Shown here piece after piece: positions 24,856 to 35,600 of a DNA stretch of 64,000 nucleotides. Position numbers and translations under genes: made by a program. The stretch lies in assembly GCA_032158295.1 (NCBI GenBank), contig CM063258.1, positions 9,194,583-9,258,582 of the forward strand, in the 5' to 3' direction. Within the stretch, counting starts at the first letter, position 1, and each line of letters starts with the position of its first letter. The DNA comes from Pycnopodia helianthoides (taxonomy: Eukaryota > Echinodermata > Asteroidea > Forcipulatida > Asteriidae). The notes under the pieces are model-generated. The model ran no database searches. It was not told the origin of the DNA and worked only from the letters and a program-made list of their open reading frames with translations.

Positions 24856-24925
24856 TTTACTACCGATAGGCCTTGCTATTTCGTGTAAACCAATGCATCC
24901 ACCCAAAAATTGAAAGGAGCCTTAA

Positions 24926-25120
24926 AATAATAATAATAATAATAATAAAATAACATTTGTATAGCGCTTTCCACAGGCGTTTCAAAGCGCTTTAGCATTG
25001 TCTGAAAAGATGTGTTTTTAACTGAGTCTTGAATGAGCTGATTGAGGATGAGTCACGGATGTGAAGAGGGAGCTTGTTCCCTGCACAAGTGAAATACTGG
25101 CAGCCAAACTAAACTGGTCC
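24926..25120. repeat. AAT microsatellite plus adjoining dispersed repeat
   Basis: An (ATA)n run (24926-24949) leads into ACATTTGTATAGCGCTTTCC, a repeat head I recall as widespread in marine invertebrate genomes, and continues to ..GAGGGAGCTTGTTCCCTGCA. The family assignment is from memory only. Confidence 0.5.
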
Positions 25121-25689
25121 TGCTAGCTATAGTCATTGACAAAAAGTTGAGACTATCGCTTCAGAGTATATACCGTGGCCCAGGCAATCTAAAGCCTAAA
25201 GCCATTTCAAAAGTTGCAGTCCGCCAGGTATCGATGGCCCGATAATAAATCTAACCAATGAGAGGAGATTTGATGGTCACGTGACTTAAACCTTAATGTA
25301 TGACGAACGTATACTGTACATTGCGATCTGCCAACATAAGTTTAGTCGGTCTATTCTTGGCCCAACTTCATGGAGCCGCTTAAACAGAAAATAGTGCTTA
25401 AAATTGTTGTGCTAGGCAAAAGAAAGCAGGATATCAGTCACATATTGCACGTGTGACATGCCATTCTGGCTGGTTACCTTGTGCTCAGCTACTTTTTGTG
25501 CTGAAATTGGGCTCTGGTGTTATAGTCTTACTACATTCCTTAAATCCCGAAAGTGCGCTCGCTTACGGTAAATACTTGAAACTGATTGATTCTTGTTTCT
25601 TCAAATATATTTTAAACTATCCATGTGAGTTTTTCTTGTTGAAATTTCGATGGTGCCCTGCATTTGTTTTTATTCTACTTGATAACCAA

Positions 25690-26110
25690 GGAAAATATTA
25701 ACACCGTACATTACACCAGAGTGTTGAAAAAGCACGATATTTCATTCGACAGCCCTTTTGTGAACATCGGGGGAATAGTTAGTTAGTGCGGTTGTTTTTC
25801 ACGAACTGGGTGTTGTTTCAACACTACGGTGTAATTTGAACACCATTTGTGGTGCTATAGTAACACCACCAGTGTTAGAGTTTAAGAAGACGCACATAAA
25901 CATGATATGCATCCAAAAGCCAGTTAAAGACCCTATGTCAGTACGATTGAAGTGACAATCATATTGATACAGGGACGATCTACTTGTTATTGTAACACCA
26001 TCAGTGTTACACTTTCAGGGGATGTATTTTAAGAAATTACAGAATATGAAGTCAATACGATTTCAGTGAAAATCATATGACTTTAACACTGAAATATTAC
26101 CTTTAATTAT
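25690..26110. repeat. Region of inverted AACACC/GGTGTT motifs
   Basis: Repeated short inverted motifs (AACACCGTACATTACACCAG, GGTGTTGTTTCAACACTACG, AACACCACCAGTGTTAGAG, AACACCATCAGTGTTACAC) suggest one or two decayed foldback elements. The boundaries are unclear. Confidence 0.4.
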
Positions 26111-26226
26111 TTTCCGAGCTGACATAATCAAACCTTGTGTTAAAATTTGAATAAACCTTGACCGGTTTCTAAACTCAACACCACGTGCACACCGGCCACG
26201 TGGTGTTTGGCCGTGCTGCTCCAAGC

Positions 26227-26454
26227 ATGAACTTCAGTAAATACTTCATCCTCTTTGTCTTATTTGGCCAATCGTCTGAAGGGGTATCCCGTTCTTCCGA
26301 CATAGCCATGGGGCCGGCAAGAGGTAACAACTTCTTGTTGATGCTGCCCCCTTTTGCGGCCCCTGGGGGTCATGTCAGGGGTGACGGGTCACCCGTGGTC
26401 TCAATATTTGATGGAATAGATGGCCCCGGGATATGGACATCGATATACCCCTAA
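26227..26454 (+). CDS. Speculative small secreted protein ORF (75 aa), function unknown
   Basis: The internal ATG at 26227 (context caagcATGa) opens a 75-codon ORF whose first residues, MNFSKYFILFVLFGQSSEGV, look like a cleavable signal peptide: a Lys near the start, a hydrophobic core, and small/polar residues after. The rest is Gly/Pro-rich with no cysteine and no family I recognise. An AATAAA lies at 26506-26511, only 52 nt after the stop. If spliced, a GT at ...GCAAGAG|gtaaca (about 26326) could serve as a donor after about 33 codons. The ORF is short enough to arise by chance, and the flanks (25700-26150) are repeat-derived. Confidence 0.2.
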   Translation: MNFSKYFILFVLFGQSSEGVSRSSDIAMGPARGNNFLLMLPPFAAPGGHVRGDGSPVVSIFDGIDGPGIWTSIYP

Positions 26455-27099
26455 ACACCCATGGCCCCTACACGTGTGCAAATTATCGCTCACACCTCGC
26501 GAGTAAATAAAAAAATAGTTTTTACGAGGTTTGTATATGATCGAGATGTCTTCGCACCATTTACAGGTTGACGTTTTTATTTGGGTGTTATTTATCCACT
26601 ATTTCATGTTTAAGTGTCTTTGTGTGTGTTATCAATGCGGTCTCTCTGTCTGTTGTCATTCATCAGCCGTATAGCAAACGTTCTCATTACTTGTACAGGA
26701 TGAACTGAGTTGAACTTTTGAGGGGCTCATTAACAGTGTACAATAAAGAGACAACTTTCTGCCATTTGTGTGGCATTGCCTTCTTTTGGAACGTCGCTCA
26801 TCGTAGAAGAAAAAATTTCTTGGCATTGGACTTGATAACTTCGGCCGCCGAGATGGGCATTAAGTTTTGATGTCCGTGGGGTTCGAGGGGTCACCGTATT
26901 TGTTTTTTATTAAGGTTTGTGGTGTTACGGTCCTTATCTCCCGGGTGCTGTGGTGTCTCACACCCGTCAAGTCCTCTCGGTCCTATTGGTAACATCAAGC
27001 GGCCTAAACACCCTGTCAGCAAACTGGTAATTTCTTTGTCTCATCGTGCAGTTCTGTACTTTCCGTTCATTTGTTTAACTGTTTGTGAAACGCTCCTCC

Positions 27100-27625
27100 C
27101 AGTACCCTTACCCACAATCACCCATTTCAACCCATACTGGTGTTGTATGTGTACACCGTGGTCCTCCTTTACCCAGCCTCCTATCCCCAGTCACCCAAAT
27201 CAACCCATAGTGACGTTGTGGCTGGGTGCACCGTAGTCCTTCTTTATACACCCCACCCAAATCAACCCATATTGATAATGTTGTCAAGGTGCACGGTACA
27301 CGCGTGGACTTCCCCCACCTCGATCCCCACTCATTACCCCCAAAATTCGATTGACGTTCTCTTGGTGTATCTTCCCCCACTTCCTTCAGCCCTGACATCC
27401 ATTCACCCCAACCTACATCAACATTTATGTTGTCTGGGTCGCAGGCCCCTTTCTCAGTGTAGCCTCGACCCTCTCATCTACCTTCCCCAAGTCTTACAAA
27501 GAGTCAACCAAACCAACCATGTTATTTGGGTGCGCCGTGGTCCTTCCCTCTACCTCCCCCCACTCTTACACCCAGCCACCCGCATCAACCCCCATCAATC
27601 GACCTCCTTACATCCCATAGTCATA
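27100..27625 (+). repeat. Degenerate tandem array, about six units of ~65-95 bp
   Basis: Units share an AATCAACCCATA-type start, a TGTTGT/GACGTTGT middle, GGTGCACCGTGGTCCT and a pyrimidine-rich TTTACCCCCC end. The array is strongly C-rich on plus and sustains a 258-codon ORF (27140-27916), which looks like a consequence of the repeat and not a protein. Confidence 0.65.
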
Positions 27626-29934
27626 CACCAGTATACCCTCACAAGGGGGGTGAATGATCGGTGCCGTGCCTGCCGAGGGAGCACCCCCCTGCACACCCTG
27701 AAGATCGCTGTCGTCGCAACCTGCCCAATGTTCCGTCCAATTTACGAGCGCTCATTTCCCATGTCGAAAGGCAGTCCGCCGAACTCGACAACCCGGGGAA
27801 GATTTATGCCCGAGTCTCGTTTCCACACCGAGATCTCGCGTTATCTCGAGGGAGCACGGCAGTGTTTATTGCCGGAATACGGAACACAGAAAACGTTTGA
27901 TTTATGGTCGATTTGAATGTATGACGGGTCTTACAGGGGTGTCGTGGCAAGCTAGTTGACATATCTCGCTCCATGTTTCGTGACAAAGTTCGGAACGCGT
28001 GAAAACTTCATTTCCCCGACCCCATCTGCGGAGTAGACGGGGGTCTCTGGTGGCCCCTTGCGTTTGACCTCCGGGGTCATGGGTCAACCGGGGTCAACGT
28101 GGAGATTGGGGCGGCTTTCACTACCGCTGACATTTTTTTTCCGTTGATGAAATATGGTGTGATGGGACAGTGTTTAACAGGGTTTCATTGTGCTGCGGAG
28201 GGAACATGAAGTGGTCGATGTGAACTTTGTACAGCATGGGGGGTGTGGGGGTGTCATTGAGCAAACCTCATTTTAAAAGAGTGTTTCTCGTCTCGTTTTT
28301 CTTTGGATCATCTGTAATCTCTAATTTGTACCAATCCTCCTCGATTCCCTGCATAAATCTTCAGGGTTGTGTTATACTTGTTTGTTATGTTGACTTGAAT
28401 AACTGTAACACGACTGAATTCAGATGGGGGTGATAACACCACTATAATACCTAAAGTACGAAATCGGAGTGATTTATTGTCGAGAAAACTAGACAAGTTT
28501 TGATTTAAAGAAATTGAAAACAGTTGTTCACCCTACAATTATTAATGTCGCCCCCCCCCCCCCCGTTTACGAAACTTATCGATCAGACTTGCAATTCGCT
28601 GGCCCAGTGCAATAAGGTCCTGAATTGCAATTTCATATCCGTAATTATCAAAAGTGCGTTAAAGAGAAGGAAAAAATGCACATAAATTGTAAACAAAATC
28701 TACATATGAATGTTTTCCTAGGATATGAATGTTCTTTTTGCCAAACAATTACTCTGGAGACCTCTTGATCAACAAACTCCATCTCCATAATACGCAAAAA
28801 CAATTTATGAAATCCATGCAAACTGCACTAACGACCTTATAAGTCCTGAACCAACGAATTGGTTAAAAGCTTGATTAAATGAAGCAATGAAACATCAATG
28901 AAACAAACTGAAAATAATTATGCTAAGCGGGTATCACAAATAGGCCTATGTACTTCAATACAAAATGAGGAGTTACAAGAAAGAAGATTATTTGTTAGAG
29001 TGTTGAATAGTATATTTTTCAGAAATTGAACATATGCTAAGCGGATATTATAAACTACTAAGCTACAAAATGGGGAGTTACCGTACAAGAAATATCATTA
29101 TTCGTTAGAGTCAATTCAGAGAGCTGTGTATTTAGATTAGAAGACTAACAAATGAAGAGACCAATGATAATCTGTACAGTATGTTAAAGAGTTTGGTTAT
29201 TGCACGCTAGGGCATGAGACTGAACAGACCTTAATCATGGTGCGGTCATCTTCATTTTCTACCATTAAAATCAATGTAACCAAACCGAGGCTGGAAGGAG
29301 AAATAGTCTGGTTCCCATTTTGTACGATGACTATTAGTATTCATTACTGTTATTTGATACAGGGAACATGACCAAGATGGTGGCAGCATGACAATGATCT
29401 ATACAGATAAGACAATACACAATGCATAGGCCTATAGTTTAAACCCACTTAATAGTTCGTGGTGTCGGACATTAGTTTAGGCCTGTTCTTAAAATACAAA
29501 ACGTACACAATCATCTTGAACACTTTGAATGTAAACCCAACGTTTAGCGCGGTCGCAGTGTATAGACAAGCATGTTAGAAGAATTGTTCGGTTTATTTTT
29601 CGAAAAGTTAAGTAAATAAACTTCCCGCGTCTTTAATACAAACACCCAGTCGAATTCCGCCGCACGATGCGCCGGGCATCTAATTCGCAAACGTCTCCAA
29701 GACATCTGTTCCCGCCGCTCGTTATTTTTCTCTTTCTTCTTCCCCCCTCCTCGAGTAGAGTTTGTTTTGGATGAAGACATGAAGTGAACTTGTTGTTTGA
29801 ATGTTTATCTGTCTTCGCTCGACTCTTTATCATCATTAATATCAATATCGGGAGGATCACATGCTCTAACATCGAGTCAAACAAACTGTGATATATTACA
29901 GCTTCAGAATCTTGGGTCTGACTCTCTCCCGCTT
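27626..29934. other. Non-coding, no gene seen
   Basis: A CpG-rich stretch (about 27640-27900) is open in several frames but has no recognised domain. A poly-C run lies at about 28551-28564. The rest is AT-rich. Confidence 0.45.
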
Positions 29935-30054
29935 GCAATTTTTGTTTTCGTACCAGACTTGAGACAGGGGGTCAAAAGTGAAGGGATCCGGGAAAGCGCC
30001 CATACCTTATGCGTGTATGCATTTGCTCTAGTGTGGTACGGAAAAAAAATCGCC
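29935..30054. mobile_element. 120-bp MITE with 8-bp target duplication (hAT-like), copy 1
   Basis: Inverted ends TTTTCGTACCAGACTTGAG.. and ..CTAGTGTGGTACGGAAA flank a GGGATCCGGGAAAGCGCCCA core. The direct repeat TCCCGCTT sits on both sides (29927-29934 and 30055-30062). The same element occurs at 41331-41451. Confidence 0.88.
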
Positions 30055-30117
30055 TCCCGCTTCGGTCTTGATTGCAAACTTTCTCCCACGTCCTGCAGTA
30101 GGTCTTAACCTCACAGC

Positions 30118-30347
30118 TATAGATAGGTTGCAGTATGACGTAAATCGGCCATCTTTACGGGCAGTTTAGAACAAACAGTCGTGCGTTTCGTGTGAGAACG
30201 GCGTGCAACACGCGCGCATTTCACGAAACTCATTGCAGGATTGGTCAGTGAACAACGCGGCCGCGTTAAAAAGTTGTGCGTTTGACGCACCTGCAAGCCA
30301 AAATGCAATTTGCCCGTAAAGATGGCGTCTACTGGGAACTATCTATA
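30118..30347. mobile_element. 230-bp foldback element
   Basis: The left TATAGATAGGTTGCAGTATG.. and CGGCCATCTTTACGGGCA are matched inverted by ..TTGCCCGTAAAGATGGCG and ..GAACTATCTATA. The interior is CpG-rich (GCAACACGCGCGCATTTC). It lies 63 bp after the element at 29935-30054. Confidence 0.75.
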
Positions 30348-32139
30348 CCCATTTATGTATCCATGATTGTTTAACAAATGATCGTAGGTCGCCAACAAAA
30401 CAAACAAAACTGATATGTAGGAATTAAATTGCCGAAGCGAAGAATATAATAAAATTAAATAAATAGTCTTTTTGGGACGACTTGCTCAAGTCCAATATTT
30501 TGGCGAAAAAAATTAATGTCTGTACGCCAGAAAGTTTTAGCCTAGGGTTATTAAATTCGAAGAGAGTGAACTCTTTGTTTATTTTAAAGTTTGAAAAGGT
30601 GATTTGAATCACCCTTAATGTTGCAAAACAATATTCCAGGTTTTTGGTTTCTTGTTTTTTAAAGAGTATCTCCTATTTTGGATTAGACATTTTACGAGTA
30701 TATATATATCAAAATAGGACATTTCAGTTCAACCAAAAGTGATTTTTGCAATCATTAAACTCTAGTGATTACAACGAATATCTTTGTGACCAAGTCCAGA
30801 AAAAAACTCTCTTTAAATATCGAACTCTGTCCCGTGGCCACACAAAAAAACCGTCTCGCAGCTCTTAAGACAACATACATTTTACACGATACCAAAACAC
30901 TACCAAAGGACCTTCAGGCCAAATCATTTTGCGGATTCCCTTTCCAAAATATATATCTCAGAAAAAACAATCCCCTGAAACCAAACAGTGGAAGACAGAC
31001 AGAAAGAAAGAACCAAAAAAAAATAATATTAAAAAAAAAAAAAAAAAAAACTCCGGAGATATCTTCTTCGGGGGTATCTTTTCCTGCCCAGTGGGCGGTG
31101 GCGGGACCCCGGGTCTCCCAGCGGTCTTCTGCTCTCGTTCGCCCCGGCCTTGTACAGTAGTATTCCCCACAAACCTCGGGGATCGTACTATGCTTTGTTT
31201 GGATAGGTCTGGAACTCTGAAAGTTTTTTTTCTGTTGTAAGAATTTCTCTTTTTTTCTTGGGGGATCAGATCGAATTTAAATAAATCTCAGATGGTGATG
31301 TTGATGCTCAGTGACGGCTTTTAGTCACCGACGTCTGATATTATACCAGCCCGGGTTTTCTTGTGGTATAATATGAAGACAACTTTTCGTGCGATGGTTT
31401 TGTGTTACGCTCGCCGAAATACCGTTCACCGGGACGCGTAGCTCAACTTTCAAAGCTCACTTGCTGTTACCCAATTTGTCCACGCTGCGGGTTGCCGCCC
31501 ATTCTCTACTTACTGTCGTCTGCGGTCGTGGCGTCGTAACATTCTTTAACCGGGATCTCTTTCTCTCCCGAAGCTTTTAGTAACCCCTGTTCCTATTGGC
31601 CGGTTTTATACTTTCTTGCTGGGCGAGCAACTACGACGACTGTTTTAGGTGTACTAGAAAAATTAATGGTGTACGATATCAAAGACAACGGTTTAAAAAT
31701 CTGCATGTTCCGTGCATTATGCTTCATAGTACAAGTCACAAACCGAAAATCTGCAGCCTGGTTTCACCGAATGACGAGCCACAGTACCGTGCCTCTCCAG
31801 TATTATAATACCATACATGAAACAGTTACCGGGCAAGCCCGTTCCGTCAACTTGACTCATGTTCGGACCCATCAAGACTGAAGACAACGTCCATGGACGG
31901 AAGCCGTCTCATCTTGTAACCTCGAACTTGATCAATACGATTAGCCCAATTTCGTTAAGGTTAACAAAATAATGACTTTTGTAGTAAATGTTTTGTTTAT
32001 TTATAACATTTTGATATCAATGTATCTAGTTTGACCATTAGGCCACAAAGTTGAATTTGTACAAATAATTACATCTTTTATTAATTTCAAAAAATGGTCG
32101 AAACCCCAAATATAAGTATAAGCGTGTAATATTTAGATC
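30348..32139. other. Non-coding, no gene seen
   Basis: A poly-A run lies at 31030-31050. CpG-richer patches at about 31080-31165 and 31380-31580 are open in some frames without recognisable motifs. Confidence 0.45.
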
Positions 32140-32610
32140 CCCCTCCCCCACACACACACACTCACACACACACACGTGTGTAATGACGTCCAATCGTGGA
32201 CTCTCCTTTGTTCAACTCTTTGTCCTGACAAACGTGGACCCCATTGTTTTCCTTTGTAATAGCAAACGTGGACCTATTGTCCCTTTTTTTTGTAAGTCCT
32301 CGGTTTGAATGTCACTACAAACTCACACACACACACACACACACCTTTCGAATGTTGGCTTGTGGGGTCCAGCAATTGTTTTTCTATAGTACTGTTCCCT
32401 TTTCTCAAGAAATCCCCTGTGGGGTCCAGTTTGAACAAAGGTTGTTCTGTTGTGTTTTGAACCCCACAAGGACCCATGTGTATGCCCCTCCACACACACA
32501 CACACACCCAAGTGTGTAATGGCTTCCAATCGTGGACCCTCCTTGTTCAACTCCTTGTCCCGACAAACGTGCACACATTGTTTTCCTTTGTGGTAGCAAA
32601 GCGCCCAATC
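32140..32610 (+). repeat. CA-microsatellite-led direct repeats
   Basis: Two ~120-130-bp copies (about 32144-32285 and 32487-32605) each start with a CA run, then GTGTGTAATG, TCCAATCGTGGAC, TTGTTCAACTC, GACAAACGTG and ATTGTTTTCCTTTG. Between them (32325-32505) lies a copy of the repeat also seen at 23618-23800. Confidence 0.8.
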
Positions 32611-35600
32611 CGATGGCAACGTGCCTCCCCCACCCTCCTTTAAGCCAACCCGATAGTACCGACACTCTCCAAACCCGACAGGCTCACAGTATCGATACCG
32701 CAGTATCGACTAACCGACAAAGGCGAGACGACTATGAACGGCATCGACTGCAACCCAACACCCCCACCAAGTATTTCAATTTCTGTAATTGGATATAATT
32801 CTCGTCACATTACCCTCTTGGCATGAATCGCTTAACACTGTAGTCCCGACATGGTGACCGTCCAGCCCGTAACCGAGGCGAAGTCACGTCCCAAAACCCC
32901 GGCCGGGCAAAACACGTGTGCAGGGGGGGGGGGCGAGGTGGCGCGGTGTGCATAGCCGACGGCCACACCCAAATTAGTCATCATTTGTACAACAAACTCT
33001 TTGGTGATCGGTGTTGGTTTTTGTTGTTGTTGTTTTTTAACACACATACGAACATTTTGAAATTTGTGTAAAAGTCACGATATTATAATTGTCATTAAAC
33101 ATATTTCAAAAAGGTAATTTTTGTATTGCAACGTCGAATGAGTGCAGGATTACGTAGCGGGACAAAGAACCTCAGAGTCTTTATGGTACGGTTATGATAT
33201 TTTGTTTATGTTTATTTATTTTACCTATTATACTCAAAGCTGTACGTTATGAAAAAAAAACGTTTTAATGAACGTCGTGGTTTTGTTTGTGTGACATCAG
33301 GTGAATTCCCAGAATTAATTTGAAATAACTTTTTCTTCTTCAGATTAGCTGTACTTTAAAACCCAACGACAAAATCCACAACTCAATTGTATTCTTCATA
33401 ATACTTTAATCAAACGTGAAATCTTTCACCCTGCTTACGGAAATGTTTTGATAGTTATTTATTACTTTTCTAGGGTGGGTTCACCAGCAGTGTTTTGGTA
33501 GTACCACCTCGTCCCACTAGACCGTTCACCCCGGCGGAGTCTCCCCCCCCCCTCCCCTACCCATTATTGTACTCGGTATTATACCAACCATTGTGATGAC
33601 AAGTGCACCTCCCCTCTCTACAAGTTTTTTTCTCTCACTATTTTAATCAGCTACACAGTCCGTAGATAACAACAACAACAGCACCACCCCGGCCCCTGTG
33701 CACATTCTTTGACAACATAAACATGAAAAGACGTACACCCGTGAGTAATGAGAATTATATCATGTTTTTAACTGGGGAATTTCCAGAAATAACTGTTTCA
33801 CTCGAATGATTTCAGGAATGTAGCCACACCGAGAGTTCCCGGCACTGTTACCATCTTTAGATTTACTACTATCCCAAACAATGTACACCACGTCCCGGTG
33901 TATAGCTAGCTGCACTTTTTACATCATGTGGTGTTTTTTTGTATGTGTATAAAATATCAACAGCTCATAGAAAAAAACATGGTATACATAAATTGATTTT
34001 CGCTCCAGGTAATCGTCACTGCATTGTGTGCTTCCCACTCTCTTATCAAGTTTCTACTGTGAAGCTTTGGGGCCCAATTTCATAATAAATACCTTCTCAG
34101 CAACAATGAGCAGGATACCAGCCACCGATGCAAAAACGTTTCTCAGATTGAAACGTTTTTGAATCCCTGTCTCTTAAACCACATTCCTCGGAAGGGATTC
34201 GTTTCTCAACGTTCTACGTTATTAACAGCTGCAGTGCTTTTGACCAAGTAGGTTTTTATGGTCATTAATTATTGGGAGTAATTACCAAAGGTACCCTCCC
34301 TCTAACTGTAGTTTTCATGGTTGGTATTTTGGGCTCCTCGATACTTTGAGATTTCACTTCGGGGTTGTGGATTTTGATTGATTGGACAGCCTTATTTCTG
34401 TCTCTCTTCTTCATTGATTGTCTTCTATTTCTCTAGTGCATCGGAATCTCTTGGTAATATAAAAGAACTGTCTTATTAATAATACCATTATTGAAAGACA
34501 ACCTTCACCAACTTTTTGTTCATGTTACTTTTTAAGAGCATCATCTTTTTGACGTTACGTTTATTCAATTGTGGAGATCGACGCCGGCCGTATTGAAGCT
34601 AAACTGAGTTTCACCGTCGTATCTTTACTGAAACATGTGATCAAATACGAAACAACTAAATGAAAATGTACACATTATGAGCGCTTTGAAACGCACGTGG
34701 ATAGGTTGTCAATGTTATACACAATGTTTTACATTTACACGTTAATTTTCGCTTTTCAGCGCTAGTTTTTGTGTGTGTTATTGTTGTTCCTTTTCTTCTT
34801 AAATTGTGCAGTTACTGTACCCCTGCTTTAAAACTGAAGATTTTTTGCACTACTGCATCATAAAAGGAAGTCCATTCTTGTACCGGCAATGGACCCACAG
34901 GGCGGAATAATTCCGCATTTTTATGATTACTCTCGCGTGCTGATTCGACAGAAGAGTTGTGAAAATAAGAGAAATCAGGCAGTCCCAAAGAACCTTGTCC
35001 CCCGTATGGGGCAGTACAGGGGACACCATGTCACTGACCTAGCGAGCGTGCCGGTCAACAGACATGTTCAACGGTACACTATGCGGTGTGCTGCAGGCTA
35101 ACTGCGAGCCTCGCACGCCGAAACGTGTCCCGTACAGAGAAACACGAACGAGTTGACAACCATGATGAAGTAACTGCAGAAATTGATAATATGTAATTTG
35201 CATTTTAGCCTTGTTAAAGTATTCGATCCCGCGAGAGGATTTGTTTTGCAGGCCCAATGCCAAAATGTTCTAAAAGTTTTGTACTGAACTTGCACTTCTG
35301 CGATGACCAAGAGGCAACAAGAAAAAAATACTTTATTATTCTACACATACACAACATCTTTATGGTAATTCCAAGGGTTTGAGACACCCCCTTTTCCCAT
35401 ACCACTTTGTTGTTCCCATTCATACCCCCAAAAACACTAAATTCTCCTCTACCTATTCTCTCTTTGACATTTAAGTCTTCAACTCCAAGACGATCGACAA
35501 ACCGCATTTGACCCACATTTGGCTAGTCCCCCCACCACAAAAATGCGGTCAAGTCAGCTCCGAAAACACGCACTCGAGACGAGATGGACCCTCTCAGACT

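Noticed and set aside
27140..27916. 258-codon ORF as a gene
   Set aside because: Most of it is a degenerate tandem repeat with C skew, which explains the lack of stops.
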